From Dehalococcoidia bacterium (GTDB taxonomy: Bacteria > Chloroflexota > Dehalococcoidia > Lucifugimonadales > Lucifugimonadaceae): a stretch of DNA of 64,000 bases. The notes under the pieces are model-generated. The model had not been told where the DNA came from and searched no databases. It saw only the letters and a list, made by a program, of their open reading frames with translations. Both the position numbers and the translations under genes were made by a program. Below are positions 35,582-44,626 of the stretch, one piece after another. The stretch is from the NCBI GenBank assembly GCA_012959765.1, contig DUCO01000040.1, positions 62,001 to 126,000 of the forward strand, written 5' to 3'. Position 1 is the first letter of the stretch. Each line of letters starts with the position of its first letter.

Positions 35582-36305
35582 GTCCACTTCAATCGAACTT
35601 CCAGATAAATCGCCCGCGTTCGACAACTTTAAGAACGGAAACGAAACAGCAGTCACCTATTCGCTGAAGTGGGCTGCATGGAAGTGGCTGTGGGAGGTTG
35701 CGGAGTGTCGAGTGGTTGGCTTTGAAGTAAGACTTGAGGGTCCGTTTGGGCGAATAGCCGACGTTGTTGGGCTGGGTCCTGAGAATCGGGTTTTCCTGAT
35801 CGAAGTAAAGTCGAGTCGATCGGATTTACAGAGGGATGACAACAACGACAGGACGCAGAAGAAGCTGAGGCAGAAGGCCAAGTCACTTGATGAGGCGGAA
35901 GAGCTGACCCGCACTGTGTTGGCCGAGGCACGAGTGGCACGCGCAGATGCTGACACTGCCACCCACTCCCGAGTGGTCGAAATGGCTCGGTCAGACGTTC
36001 AGGTCATTTCGAAAAAATCCGAATCGACGAAAAAGCGAATCGAAACTCTATCGACCAAATTCCATGATCCCGCCTACCTACGTTGTGCCGACTACCACTA
36101 CATCATGACGCCCGACAGGATGATCCGCACGACAGAACTTCCCGAACAGTGGGGGTTGTTAAACGAAAGCGCTGAGATGGTTGTTGAGGCACCGTTCAAG
36201 CAGGTGAAGCGGGTGACTCAGCATGTGTTGCGGGCCATAGCGCGGGCGAACACGCGTGACCTAATGAAGGCGTGTGAGGTCGATGTTCAACGTGAGCCGG
36301 TGTGA
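35580..36305 (+). CDS. PD-(D/E)XK nuclease-fold protein, MmcB-like
   Basis: A 241-residue protein. Asp in GRIADVVGLG and the pair in FLIEVKSSRSDL (Glu-x-Lys) near residues 60-82 form a D...ExK site typical of the PD-(D/E)XK fold, as in MmcB-like DNA repair proteins. A long charged helical segment (residues 80-160) is inserted after the core, and DYHYIMTPDRMI follows. A role on DNA is inferred from the fold. The ATG start is embedded in an 11-bp inverted repeat and has no clear ribosome site. It converges with the aminotransferase gene, 6 bp apart. Confidence 0.7.
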   Translation: MSTSIELPDKSPAFDNFKNGNETAVTYSLKWAAWKWLWEVAECRVVGFEVRLEGPFGRIADVVGLGPENRVFLIEVKSSRSDLQRDDNNDRTQKKLRQKAKSLDEAEELTRTVLAEARVARADADTATHSRVVEMARSDVQVISKKSESTKKRIETLSTKFHDPAYLRCADYHYIMTPDRMIRTTELPEQWGLLNESAEMVVEAPFKQVKRVTQHVLRAIARANTRDLMKACEVDVQREPV

Positions 36306-36311
36306 ATCGAG

Positions 36312-37472
36312 CTACAGCATCCTGCGCAAACGTTCGATCGCTTCTGTCAGGTTCTCCCGAGAGTTGGCGAACGACACTCGAATGTAGCCATCGCCGAACT
36401 CACCAAAGGCGGTTCCGGCAAGCAGTGCTACTCCAGCTTCGTACATCGCCTTCTCGGCGAAGTCCTTCGAGCTCAGTCCGGTTCCACGAATGTTCGGGAA
36501 TGCGTAGAAGGCTCCCTTTGGAGTTACGCAGGTGACACCAGGAAGCGAGTTCAGACCTTCGACAATAAGGTCTCGTCGAATCGTGAACTCTTCCATCATC
36601 GCAACAACTGAATCCTGCGGACCCTCAAGCGCGGCGATAGCTGCCATCTGGCTGAAGACTGATGTGCAGGAAACGCTATTGGTCATTAGTCGGGTAACAG
36701 GCTCAACGAGGAATTCTGGGAAGATCCCGTAACCGAGTCGCCAGCCTGTCATGGCATAGCTCTTCGAGAAGCCGTCGAGAATTACTGTGCGCTCGCGCAT
36801 GCCCGGGAACTTCGTAATAGAAACGTGTTCCTCATCGCCGTAGTACATGTCCTTGTAGATCTCGTCGGCCATGACGGTTAGGTCATTTTCGACAGCCATC
36901 TGGGCGATCTTCTCGAGATCGGATTCAGGAATCACGCTACCGCACGGGTTGTTGGGGGAGTTAACGATCATCAGCTTCGTTTGAGGTGTGATGAGCGATC
37001 GAAGGTTTTCGATATCGGCGTTATAGCCGGTCTCTTCGTTCAGCTGCATCGGAACGGGTGTACCGCCCATATACCGAATCATCGATTCGTAGATCGGGAA
37101 ACCGGGGTTCGGGTAGATAACCTCGTCCCCCTCTTCGATCAGTGCCATGATCGTGAAGAACATAACCGGCTTACCACCGGGAGTCACAATTACGCTGTCG
37201 GCGGATACGTCGTAGTCCTGTCGCTCGGTCTGGTGCTTTGCGATTGCCTCGCGAAGTTCAATCTGCCCGGCGGATGCGCCGTAGTGGGTGAAGCCATCAT
37301 CGAGCGCCTGCTTGGCGGCGTCTCGAATGTGTTCGGGGGTGTCGAAATCGGGCTCGCCAATTTCCAGGTGAATGATCGATTTTCCCTGACGTTCCAGTTC
37401 CTTAGCTTTGGCGAGGGTTTCGAACGCGGTTTCGGTACCCAGATTTGCCTGTCGAGATGCGAGCTGTGTCAC
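36312..37472 (-). CDS. Class I/II PLP-dependent aminotransferase (aspartate/LL-type)
   Basis: A 386-residue fold-type I aminotransferase. It has IHLEIGEPDFDTPEHI, the substrate-binding NSPNNPCGSV near residue 165, and the PLP lysine in DGFSKSYAMTGWRLGYG. The final Arg is in YIRVSFANSREN. The family includes aspartate, aromatic and methionine-related aminotransferases; the exact amino donor is not decidable from sequence alone. Confidence 0.9.
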   Translation of the reverse strand: MTQLASRQANLGTETAFETLAKAKELERQGKSIIHLEIGEPDFDTPEHIRDAAKQALDDGFTHYGASAGQIELREAIAKHQTERQDYDVSADSVIVTPGGKPVMFFTIMALIEEGDEVIYPNPGFPIYESMIRYMGGTPVPMQLNEETGYNADIENLRSLITPQTKLMIVNSPNNPCGSVIPESDLEKIAQMAVENDLTVMADEIYKDMYYGDEEHVSITKFPGMRERTVILDGFSKSYAMTGWRLGYGIFPEFLVEPVTRLMTNSVSCTSVFSQMAAIAALEGPQDSVVAMMEEFTIRRDLIVEGLNSLPGVTCVTPKGAFYAFPNIRGTGLSSKDFAEKAMYEAGVALLAGTAFGEFGDGYIRVSFANSRENLTEAIERLRRML

Positions 37473-37722
37473 TGTGGCGCGGCCTATTCAACTATGTCGT
37501 AGCAATGGCTAAAACGGTTCCGACGATCAATAGTTGCTGATGCAAGTCAACTTCGATCAATTACGAAAACCGCAACAAGGTAAAAATTCTCTTCCAGCGC
37601 CGTAGGCATGTCAACATCTGATACGACAGACTCGCGCCTAGCGTGAACCGATATTTACGATCATCATGGGTGTTTAGTCGGAACGCATCGACAAAAACTG
37701 AGAATCGGAGCCTCAATTTCTA

Positions 37723-38493
37723 ATGGCGCAACCTCAAAAGAATCGAATGAAGAACCTCATCAAGTCGGGAAAACCGGCATATGGGGTATCGGTCCAGTTT
37801 CCATCGGCCGAAATTGTCGAGATGATCGGCGAGTTGGATTTCGACTGGGTGATGCTCGATGCGGAGCATGGTTCGATTACGCCCGACAACATTGGTCCGA
37901 TGATCATGGCAGCTGAGATTCGAGGGATCACGCCGATTGTTCGGCCCGAGAAGAACGACCCGGCGGTCATCAACAAGTATCTGGACCGTGGAACGATGGG
38001 CGTTCAGGTGCCTCATGTGAACACTGCCGATGAGGCACGGGCGGTTGTCGAGGCGTGCCTGTATCACCCCGGCGGCATGCGTGGACTCGGCGGCGGGCGC
38101 ATGGCCGATTTCGGTTGGGGATCGCCGACCACTGAGTATGTGAAAGACGCCAACCGAGAGATGCTGATCTGTGTGCAGATCGAAGATATTGCTGCGGTTG
38201 AACATTTGGACGAGATACTCAAAGTTCCCGACATCGACGTGTTCTTCATTGGACCGACCGACCTCGCACAATCGATGGGACACCCCGGCGACAACGGTCA
38301 CCCGGAAGTGCAGAAAGTGGTCAAGGAAATCTTCGACAAGATTCACGCAGCCGGTCACGCTTCAGGCACCCCAGGCGCAGCCGAGCAGGCGATTAAGAAC
38401 ACCGAAGCTGGCGTTCTTTACCACTACACGCACATCCCAACCTTCATGAGCACCTACGGCCGCCAGTTCATGGAAACCGTCGGCCGGGTTTAG
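37723..38493 (+). CDS. HpcH/HpaI-family aldolase (keto-acid lyase)
   Basis: A 256-residue class II metal-dependent aldolase with a TIM-barrel related to HpaI and GarL (2-dehydro-3-deoxyglucarate aldolase). It shows DWVMLDAEHG near residues 37-46, ITPIVRPEKNDP, MRGLGGGRMADFG, the metal Glu in CVQIED and Asp in FFIGPTDLAQSMG. It would split a 2-keto acid into pyruvate and an aldehyde. It lies 14 bp before a methyltransferase gene. An aldarate-pathway role is inferred from other genes in the window. Confidence 0.85.
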   Translation: MAQPQKNRMKNLIKSGKPAYGVSVQFPSAEIVEMIGELDFDWVMLDAEHGSITPDNIGPMIMAAEIRGITPIVRPEKNDPAVINKYLDRGTMGVQVPHVNTADEARAVVEACLYHPGGMRGLGGGRMADFGWGSPTTEYVKDANREMLICVQIEDIAAVEHLDEILKVPDIDVFFIGPTDLAQSMGHPGDNGHPEVQKVVKEIFDKIHAAGHASGTPGAAEQAIKNTEAGVLYHYTHIPTFMSTYGRQFMETVGRV

Positions 38494-38507
38494 GGAATTT
38501 TCGAATC

Positions 38508-39290
38508 GTGACGATGGACTACGTAGCTTGGGCCGAGTGGTACGACATTTTTTATGCTGCTGCCGATCCGGGTGATATCGAGTTTTACCACGGGCTTTGC
38601 AGGGCTTCGGGCGGCCCGATTCTGGAGATCGGGGTTGGCACGGGTCGCCTTGCCTTACCGCTTGCGCAGGAGGGGATGGAGATTGTCGGGATCGATCTTT
38701 ACGAGTCGATGCTCAAGGTCGCCCAGCAGAACGCTCTCGATGTCGCCCCGCTTGCGGGTAGCTTGAAACTCGTTCAGGCCGACATGAGGGACTTCGACCT
38801 GAAGCGCCAGTTTCCGGTTGTGATGATTCCTGCAAGAACTCTGCTTCTGGCTACTTCAGAGGAAGAGCAGATTCAAACGCTGTGCCGTGCTGTTCAGCAT
38901 CTGGCTCCTGACGGAACGTTGGCGTTCAACATGTTCTATCCTGACCCCGAAATGCTTGCCGACGACCCCGACGAAGAGTTTCTGCTGGAGGTTGTCGAAA
39001 AGACGGATGGCGGTCGTTATGTACTAACAGCGAAGAATCATTTCGACCTTGAATCTCAGATCAACCACGGCACGCAGATCGCCGAGGAACTCGACCCCAA
39101 GGGCGAGGTTTTACGGCGACAGGAGCTGGAGGTTGTTGTGCGATACCTCTACCCCGAGCAGATTATTTCCATGTGTGACCGAGTGGGACTTGAAGTGATC
39201 GAGATGTGGGGCGATTTCGAGGGCGGCGAGCTTAACGAGGAAAGCGACGAGATTGTCTTAATCGCTCGGCACGCTGATCCGGCCAATTAG
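38508..39290 (+). CDS. Class I SAM-dependent methyltransferase
   Basis: A 260-residue Rossmann methyltransferase: motif I ILEIGVGTGRLALPLAQ near residues 41-57, acidic motif II GIDLYESML, and LVQADMRDF for motif III. The C-terminal region contains the beta-strand pair typical of methyltransferase domain 25 proteins. GTG 38508 or ATG 38514 may start it. The substrate is unknown; its pairing with the aldolase may only be transcriptional. Confidence 0.85.
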   Translation: MTMDYVAWAEWYDIFYAAADPGDIEFYHGLCRASGGPILEIGVGTGRLALPLAQEGMEIVGIDLYESMLKVAQQNALDVAPLAGSLKLVQADMRDFDLKRQFPVVMIPARTLLLATSEEEQIQTLCRAVQHLAPDGTLAFNMFYPDPEMLADDPDEEFLLEVVEKTDGGRYVLTAKNHFDLESQINHGTQIAEELDPKGEVLRRQELEVVVRYLYPEQIISMCDRVGLEVIEMWGDFEGGELNEESDEIVLIARHADPAN

Positions 39291-39301
39291 TTTCTTCAAT
39301 C

Positions 39302-39440
39302 GCATTTCCCGCGTGAAGTCTGCGGAACCGAGGGATCTCGACAGATTCAACTAGTATTGAAGATCACCACGGTAAATTCCGCATATGAGTGTGATTTCAC
39401 GCGAGATCCCTCCGCTGCGCTTCGCTTCGGTCGGGAAATC
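39302..39440. repeat. Dispersed imperfect-palindrome repeat, copy 2
   Basis: About 139 bp between two convergent genes. The left arm GCATTTCCCGCGTGAAGTC and the right arm, ending TTCGGTCGGGAAATC, are imperfectly complementary over about 38 bp, including an AGGGATCTCG / CGAGATCCCT block. The unrelated centre is about 60 bp. It fills the gap of about 170 bp. Confidence 0.82.
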
Positions 39441-39459
39441 GGATTCAGCTGGCCCGACC

Positions 39460-40425
39460 TTAAAACCCGGCGGTCTTATCGCAGATGTCCTGTAGCGGCT
39501 CGCCTGCTGCAAACAGCCGGAGGTTCGCCTTGAACGCCTGCCGTCGCATCTCGTATAGCTCGGGCGTAAGTGCCGACGAGTGAGGTGTAAGAATCACGTT
39601 CGGCAGAGTCCACAGGCGTGAATCGTCGGCTAACGGCTCAACCGCAGTGGCATCCAAAGCAGCACCGGCGAGATGACCCGACTCCAGCGCATCGCACATC
39701 GCATCTTCGTCAACAATCTCGCCACGAGAAATGACGATGATGTAGCTGCCCTCGGGCATCATGGCGATTCGTCGAGCGTCGATCGAGTTGCGAGTGGTAT
39801 CGAGTACCGGCGCGGCGATAACCAGGAAGTTCGACACACGAGCAAGATCGTCTAGCTGATCAAGATCCCAACATTCCTTCACGTTCTCTGGCACATTCGA
39901 AGGGAACGGGTCGACTGCGTAAGTCGTCGTGCCAAATACAGAAACACGCTCTGCAATCGCCCGACCTATCGCGCCAAGCCCGAATATGCCAACCGTGGTT
40001 CCGGTCAGTTCCGTAATACGTGAAGCGTACTTCTCGGTATCCCACATCTTCTTCTGGCGATCTTCAAACGCCTCCTGAAAACGGTGAGTAAGCCCGACCA
40101 TGGCGCCAACCACGTGGTCTCCCATCGAAGTAACGTGGGTTCCGGGTGCGTTGGTGATTGGGACATCGGAGTCGACGATGTTCTGGTAGGCGACTATCTT
40201 GTCGATCCCCATGCCGGGGCATGCGATCCACTTGAGTTGTTCGGCGGCGGCAAAAGCATCGCCGCTCGGCCAGCCGAAAAAGGCGTCGGCATCGCGAATC
40301 ACATCGACATGATCGGCGGGATCGCAGGCAACAACAAAGTCGATATCAGGGAACGAATCGATCAGTTCGTCAGCGTACTGAGTTCCTACATGATCGGTTC
40401 CAATAACAACTTTTAGATTCGCCAT
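39460..40425 (-). CDS. D-2-hydroxyacid dehydrogenase (NAD-dependent)
   Basis: A 321-residue two-domain dehydrogenase that interconverts a D-2-hydroxyacid and its 2-keto acid. The NAD motif is VGIFGLGAIGRAIAERV near residues 143-159; the catalytic Arg and Glu are in ISRGEIVDED and AVEPLADD, and His is in LTPHSSALTPE. The neighbours do not reveal the substrate (glyoxylate, hydroxypyruvate or another). Confidence 0.9.
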   Translation of the reverse strand: MANLKVVIGTDHVGTQYADELIDSFPDIDFVVACDPADHVDVIRDADAFFGWPSGDAFAAAEQLKWIACPGMGIDKIVAYQNIVDSDVPITNAPGTHVTSMGDHVVGAMVGLTHRFQEAFEDRQKKMWDTEKYASRITELTGTTVGIFGLGAIGRAIAERVSVFGTTTYAVDPFPSNVPENVKECWDLDQLDDLARVSNFLVIAAPVLDTTRNSIDARRIAMMPEGSYIIVISRGEIVDEDAMCDALESGHLAGAALDATAVEPLADDSRLWTLPNVILTPHSSALTPELYEMRRQAFKANLRLFAAGEPLQDICDKTAGF

Positions 40426-40521
40426 CTCTTAACCCCGCTAGATTTGTTGCAGGTGCGAATGGTGTCATAACAGGCATAATGCGCCAATGGCTGTTCGAAG
40501 AAAATCAGCCACTAATACCCA

Positions 40522-41169
40522 ATGACCAGCTCCAGATTTCAACCAGGCGATCACATCACGCTTCGAAACGTGTTTCGAGGACGGGTTCAAACTGTGTACC
40601 CATCGATCGTGGTTACTGATACTCCCGAACTCATCGCAACGTGGATGCCAGTCGATACGCCAGTGCTCAATGGAGTGACCGGCGACAAGCCCGACCCAAG
40701 CGGGCGGCGAGAGCATCTGAGCGCCGATCTCATGGTCGAACAGTCATGGACCATGGTGCCACGAAGGTGGCACACGGCCGTCACGTTGCGCCTGAAAAAC
40801 CCAAGGGCGATGTGGTCGCTTTGGGTTTTCTGTAATGCCGGGATGACTGATCTCAAAGCCTGGTATATCAATATCGATGCTCCATATAAGAGGACCCGGT
40901 TCGGGTTTGATACGTGGGATATGTTCCTCGATATTGTTGTGCAACCTGATCGCAAGACATGGGTGTATAAGGACGAAGAAGAGTTCGCCGAGGCTATCGA
41001 TGTCGGCATCTTCTCTGAAAGCGATGTGGCCGAGATCCGTGCCACCGCGGATCAAGCGTTAGAGCTAATAAAGGCAAACCACCCTCCGTTCGACAATGTG
41101 TGGGCGAACTGGCGGCCCGACGTTCTGTGGGAGATACCAAAGCTGCCTGACGATTGGGAGACGGTTTGA
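40522..41169 (+). CDS. DUF402 (FomD-like) protein
   Basis: A 215-residue protein with the DUF402 core: YINIDAPYKRT, FGFDTWDMFLDIVVQPDRKTWVYKDEEEFAEA (about residues 110-155), whose conserved Asp/Lys residues form the family's metal- and nucleotide-binding site. Members hydrolyse nucleoside diphosphates or CMP-linked intermediates (FomD). The substrate here is unknown. uvrB starts 73 bp downstream. Confidence 0.82.
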   Translation: MTSSRFQPGDHITLRNVFRGRVQTVYPSIVVTDTPELIATWMPVDTPVLNGVTGDKPDPSGRREHLSADLMVEQSWTMVPRRWHTAVTLRLKNPRAMWSLWVFCNAGMTDLKAWYINIDAPYKRTRFGFDTWDMFLDIVVQPDRKTWVYKDEEEFAEAIDVGIFSESDVAEIRATADQALELIKANHPPFDNVWANWRPDVLWEIPKLPDDWETV

Positions 41170-41242
41170 GCTAGCGCGGCAGTCGTACCATTCGGTGCCA
41201 CCCTTCATCGAGTTGGCCCAGTTCCCGCGGTAGAATTCCGAT

Positions 41243-43327
41243 ATGCCAAACACCGACGGCCGATTCGAAATCGAAGCCAGCTTCCAACCCACGGGTGACC
41301 AGCCCACGGCGATTCGCGATATCGCAGGTGGGTTGATGGGCGAACTGAAGCACCAGACGCTCCTCGGTGTGACCGGATCGGGCAAGACCTACACGATGGC
41401 GAAGGTCATCGAGGAGGTGCAGCGCCCCACCCTCGTCATTGCCCACAACAAAACTCTCGCCGCACAGCTGTCGTCGGAGTTTCAAGATTTCTTCCCGAAC
41501 AACTCGGTGCAGTACTTCGTCAGCTACTACGACTACTACCAGCCGGAAGCCTATATTCCCCAATCCGACACCTTTATCGAGAAGGAGTCGGATGTAAACG
41601 AGGAGATCGATCGGCTGCGCCACGCCGCTACTCGTGCGTTGCTCACACGTCGTGACACGCTGATCGTTGCCAGTGTTTCGTGCATCTACGGTCTCGGCTC
41701 ACCCGAGGAATACCGATCTGTCGTACTGAACCTGCGCAAGGGAGAAGAGCCCGGGCTTCGCAGGGTAGTTCGCAAACTGATCGACATGTACTACGAGCGG
41801 AACGACATGGAGATGGTCCGAGGTCGGTTCCGACTTCGCGGCGACACGCTGGAAATCATGCCGGCGTACGAAGAATTGGCAGTACGCATTCAGTTCTTCG
41901 GCGACGAAATTGAACGGATCATTGAGCTCGACCCGCTGACCGGTGAGGTTCTTGCCGAGCTCGATCACATCGATATCTTCCCCGGCAAGCACTTCGTCAC
42001 TCCTGAAGACGAGATGAAAGAGGCGTTGAAAGACATTGAGGAAGAGCTGGGCGAGCGGTTGGATGTTTTGCGGTCGAGCGGCAAATTGCTCGAGGCCCAG
42101 CGTCTGGAACAGCGGACTAACTTCGACCTTGAGATGCTGCGAGAAACAGGCTCGTGCCCCGGTGTTGAGAACTACTCACAGCCTCTGGGGAGGCGACCTC
42201 GCGGATCGGCACCGTGGACATTATTGGACTACTTCCCCGACGATTTCCTGATTTTCATCGACGAGTCGCACATCACGCTGCCCCAGATCGGCGGCATGTA
42301 CAAAGGCGATGTAGCTCGCAAGACCAACCTGGTCGACTACGGCTTCCGACTGCCCTCCGCCATGGACAACCGACCTCTGGCATTCGAGGAGTTCGAGGAG
42401 CGCGTGAACCAGATCGTCTATGTATCTGCCACGCCGGGTCCTTACGAGGCGGCGCACGAGGAACTGCGCACTGAACAGATCATTCGACCTACTGGACTTA
42501 TCGATCCAGAGATCATTTTGATGCCTTCGGAAGGCCAGATCGACGATCTGCTGGAGCGCATTCAGGCGACGACTGCCAAGCACGAGCGGGTGCTGGTAAC
42601 GACGCTGACGAAGCGGATGGCAGAAGAGCTTTCCGACTATTTACGAGAGCTGGGTGTGCGCGTGCAGTACCTGCATTCGGAGATTCAGACGATGGAACGA
42701 GTCGAGATACTGCGGGATCTTCGGCTCGGGGTGTACGACGTTGTGGTTGGAATCAACCTGCTGCGAGAAGGTCTCGACCTTCCAGAGGTTTCGCTGGTCG
42801 CTATTCTCGATGCCGATAAAGAGGGTTACCTGCGGTCCAGTACGTCGCTGGTGCAGACCATTGGCCGGGCAGCGCGCCACGTCGAGGGCAAAGTGGTTAT
42901 GTACGCCGACAGGGTGACCAAATCGATGCAGTTCGCAATTGACGAAACGGCTCGTCGGCGTGAGATCCAGAGGGCGCACAACGACGCCAACTCGATCGTC
43001 CCGACCTCTATCGTGAAGGAAGTAAAAGACATCACGACTCGGATTCGCCAGGTCGCTGAGGCAAAAACGCCGTACATCACTCCAGCATCACTTCCGAAGA
43101 ACGATCTTGTGCGTCTCGTGAAAGATCTAGAACGACAGATGAAGACCGCAGCTCGGGATTTGGAGTTCGAAAAGGCAGCTCTGCTGCGTGATCAGGTGGT
43201 TGATCTTCGCAAGGTACTGGTTGATCTGGGCGATTCGAAAACGGTTGATCCCGAGCCAGAGAAGATTGTCGAGCTAGCTCCCACATCCGAAGACGGCGTT
43301 CCAGAAGAACTGGTTGGGGCTGACTAG
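41243..43327 (+). CDS. uvrB: Excinuclease ABC subunit B
   Basis: The damage-verification helicase-like subunit of nucleotide excision repair, 694 residues. Walker A is [10 protein letters not shown] near residue 38; the beta-hairpin region is [24 protein letters not shown] appears in [11 protein letters not shown]; helicase motif VI is [12 protein letters not shown]. The C-terminal UVR motif (about residues 625-660) contacts UvrC. No LexA-like box of the GAAC/GTTC kind is seen in the 73 bp upstream. Confidence 0.97.
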   Translation: MPNTDGRFEIEASFQPTGDQPTAIRDIAGGLMGELKHQTLLGVTGSGKTYTMAKVIEEVQRPTLVIAHNKTLAAQLSSEFQDFFPNNSVQYFVSYYDYYQPEAYIPQSDTFIEKESDVNEEIDRLRHAATRALLTRRDTLIVASVSCIYGLGSPEEYRSVVLNLRKGEEPGLRRVVRKLIDMYYERNDMEMVRGRFRLRGDTLEIMPAYEELAVRIQFFGDEIERIIELDPLTGEVLAELDHIDIFPGKHFVTPEDEMKEALKDIEEELGERLDVLRSSGKLLEAQRLEQRTNFDLEMLRETGSCPGVENYSQPLGRRPRGSAPWTLLDYFPDDFLIFIDESHITLPQIGGMYKGDVARKTNLVDYGFRLPSAMDNRPLAFEEFEERVNQIVYVSATPGPYEAAHEELRTEQIIRPTGLIDPEIILMPSEGQIDDLLERIQATTAKHERVLVTTLTKRMAEELSDYLRELGVRVQYLHSEIQTMERVEILRDLRLGVYDVVVGINLLREGLDLPEVSLVAILDADKEGYLRSSTSLVQTIGRAARHVEGKVVMYADRVTKSMQFAIDETARRREIQRAHNDANSIVPTSIVKEVKDITTRIRQVAEAKTPYITPASLPKNDLVRLVKDLERQMKTAARDLEFEKAALLRDQVVDLRKVLVDLGDSKTVDPEPEKIVELAPTSEDGVPEELVGAD

Positions 43328-43391
43328 AGTTTTGGGCTGTTCTGTGCGTAACTCGGAGAGACGCATCACCAGTCATCAATACGCGCCCAGC

Positions 43392-43511
43392 TAATTTCCC
43401 GAGCGGAGTAATCGGAGCCGAGGGATGCGGGGAATGGACGCACACTTGCCGAGGAGAAGAGTACTCACCGTCACCCCTTCGCCGAAGATCCCTCCACAGG
43501 AGTCGGGAAAT
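43392..43511. repeat. Dispersed imperfect-palindrome repeat, copy 3
   Basis: About 120 bp downstream of uvrB. Left arm TAATTTCCCGAGCGGAGTAA..GAGGGATGC, right arm GAAGATCCCTCCACAGGAGTCGGGAAATA; shorter than the other copies because part of the right arm is missing. No open frame. Confidence 0.78.
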
Positions 43512-43605
43512 ATGACACCGTTCGTCCTCAAACTTGCCTCGCTTCAAAGTTAATGTTGTATTTGTGTAATCAAGTAATCAAGAAGCAATTACCCGAGGCA
43601 ACGCC

Positions 43606-44130
43606 GTGACCACCGATAACGCAACTATCCAGAGCTGGTTCGAATCTCATATCGATGAGACATGGGCGGCCGAAAAAATCACCATCAAGTCGGACGACGA
43701 TGAGATTCTGGCGATCGTGAAGGTCGCAACGGAAGACAGTAAACTCCCTGAAGAAGCTGACGCAAAAGAAATCTCGCTCAAGCGAATCGCCAGGGGTTTC
43801 CGAAAGAACACCCGGCAGACCCGCATGGCAGTCGCCGAGCAGGCGCAGGAACTGTTCGAGCGAAAAGTTTCGTGGGGAGTTCAGACCGGTGACGACACAT
43901 ATCTGTTCACCCACGTAACCGCCCCGGCAATGACCCGACTGCGCATGAGCGAACGTGAAGTTCTCGACACACTTGTGAACTCTGGGGTCGCCGCATCAAG
44001 AAGCGAAGCGCTCGGATGGTGCGTGAAGTTCGTTCGAAACAACGAAACCGAATGGCTGGGTAATCTTCGCGAAGCCTTCAAGTCGGTCGAGAAGGTTCGC
44101 GAAGACGGGCCTTCAATCACAAAATTCTAA
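43606..44130 (+). CDS. Unknown protein with possible ribbon-helix-helix-like C-terminus
   Basis: A 174-residue acidic/basic protein I do not recognise. The centre (KRIARGFRKNTRQTRMAVAEQAQELFERKVSWGV) is helical and basic, followed by a short beta region with YLFTHVTAP. The end, LRMSEREVLDTLVNSGVAASRSEALGWCVKFV, has the shape of a ribbon-helix-helix or small helical DNA-binding unit. The GTG start has GAGG 7 nt upstream. It lies 111 bp before the DUF59 gene. A DNA-binding role is only a suggestion. Confidence 0.6.
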   Translation: MTTDNATIQSWFESHIDETWAAEKITIKSDDDEILAIVKVATEDSKLPEEADAKEISLKRIARGFRKNTRQTRMAVAEQAQELFERKVSWGVQTGDDTYLFTHVTAPAMTRLRMSEREVLDTLVNSGVAASRSEALGWCVKFVRNNETEWLGNLREAFKSVEKVREDGPSITKF

Positions 44131-44241
44131 TATCTTCACGCAATAATTCCTTACCTCTCTGGTAGACTTATGCCCACGTCAATACGATCTAAATTTGGGC
44201 ACCCCAGACAAGAAAAAATTTCTGAGGTAGCGGAGTCAACG

Positions 44242-44550
44242 ATGACTGAAGAACTAGAACAGGGAACCGTTCTCGAAGCACTACGAGACGTTTACGACCC
44301 AGAAATCCCGGTCAACGTTGTCGATTTGGGGCTGATTTACACCGTGGAAGTCTCCGAAGGTGATGTCCATGTCGAGATGACGCTTACGGCTCCCGGTTGC
44401 GGAATGGGGCCATACATCGCCCAGCAGGCCGAGTGGCGAATCGCCGAAATCGACGATGTTGAAGATGTTCAGGTCGACGTTGTTTTCGACCCGCCGTGGA
44501 CTCCCGACATGATCACCGAAGATGGCAAGCGCCTTCTCGGTATCGACTAA
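44242..44550 (+). CDS. DUF59/MIP18-family iron-sulfur assembly protein (SufT-like)
   Basis: A 102-residue SufT/PaaD-type protein. It shows LRDVYDPEIPVNVVDLGLIYTV and the reactive-cysteine motif LTAPGCGMGPYI, near residue 58. Members help deliver Fe-S clusters. ATG 44242 follows GGAG by 7 nt and is preferred to the ATG at 44170, whose extra 24 residues have no counterpart. The next gene is an Mrp-like ATPase; in many bacteria the two domains are fused in one protein. Confidence 0.88.
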   Translation: MTEELEQGTVLEALRDVYDPEIPVNVVDLGLIYTVEVSEGDVHVEMTLTAPGCGMGPYIAQQAEWRIAEIDDVEDVQVDVVFDPPWTPDMITEDGKRLLGID

Positions 44551-44626
44551 GCAAACCTAATTTCACAAGTTCTCGCCCAGACGTTTTGTCGCGGCTAAAA
44601 ATCCCGGTATCCCTTTAGATAGAAAA

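Noticed and set aside
44170-44241. N-terminal extension of the DUF59 protein from ATG 44170
   Set aside because: ATG 44242 has a good GGAG site at 7 nt and the extra residues match no relative.
43606-44550. Toxin-antitoxin pair (RHH-like protein plus small neighbour)
   Set aside because: The neighbour is clearly a DUF59 Fe-S protein and the RHH-like part is only tentative; no toxin fold is present.
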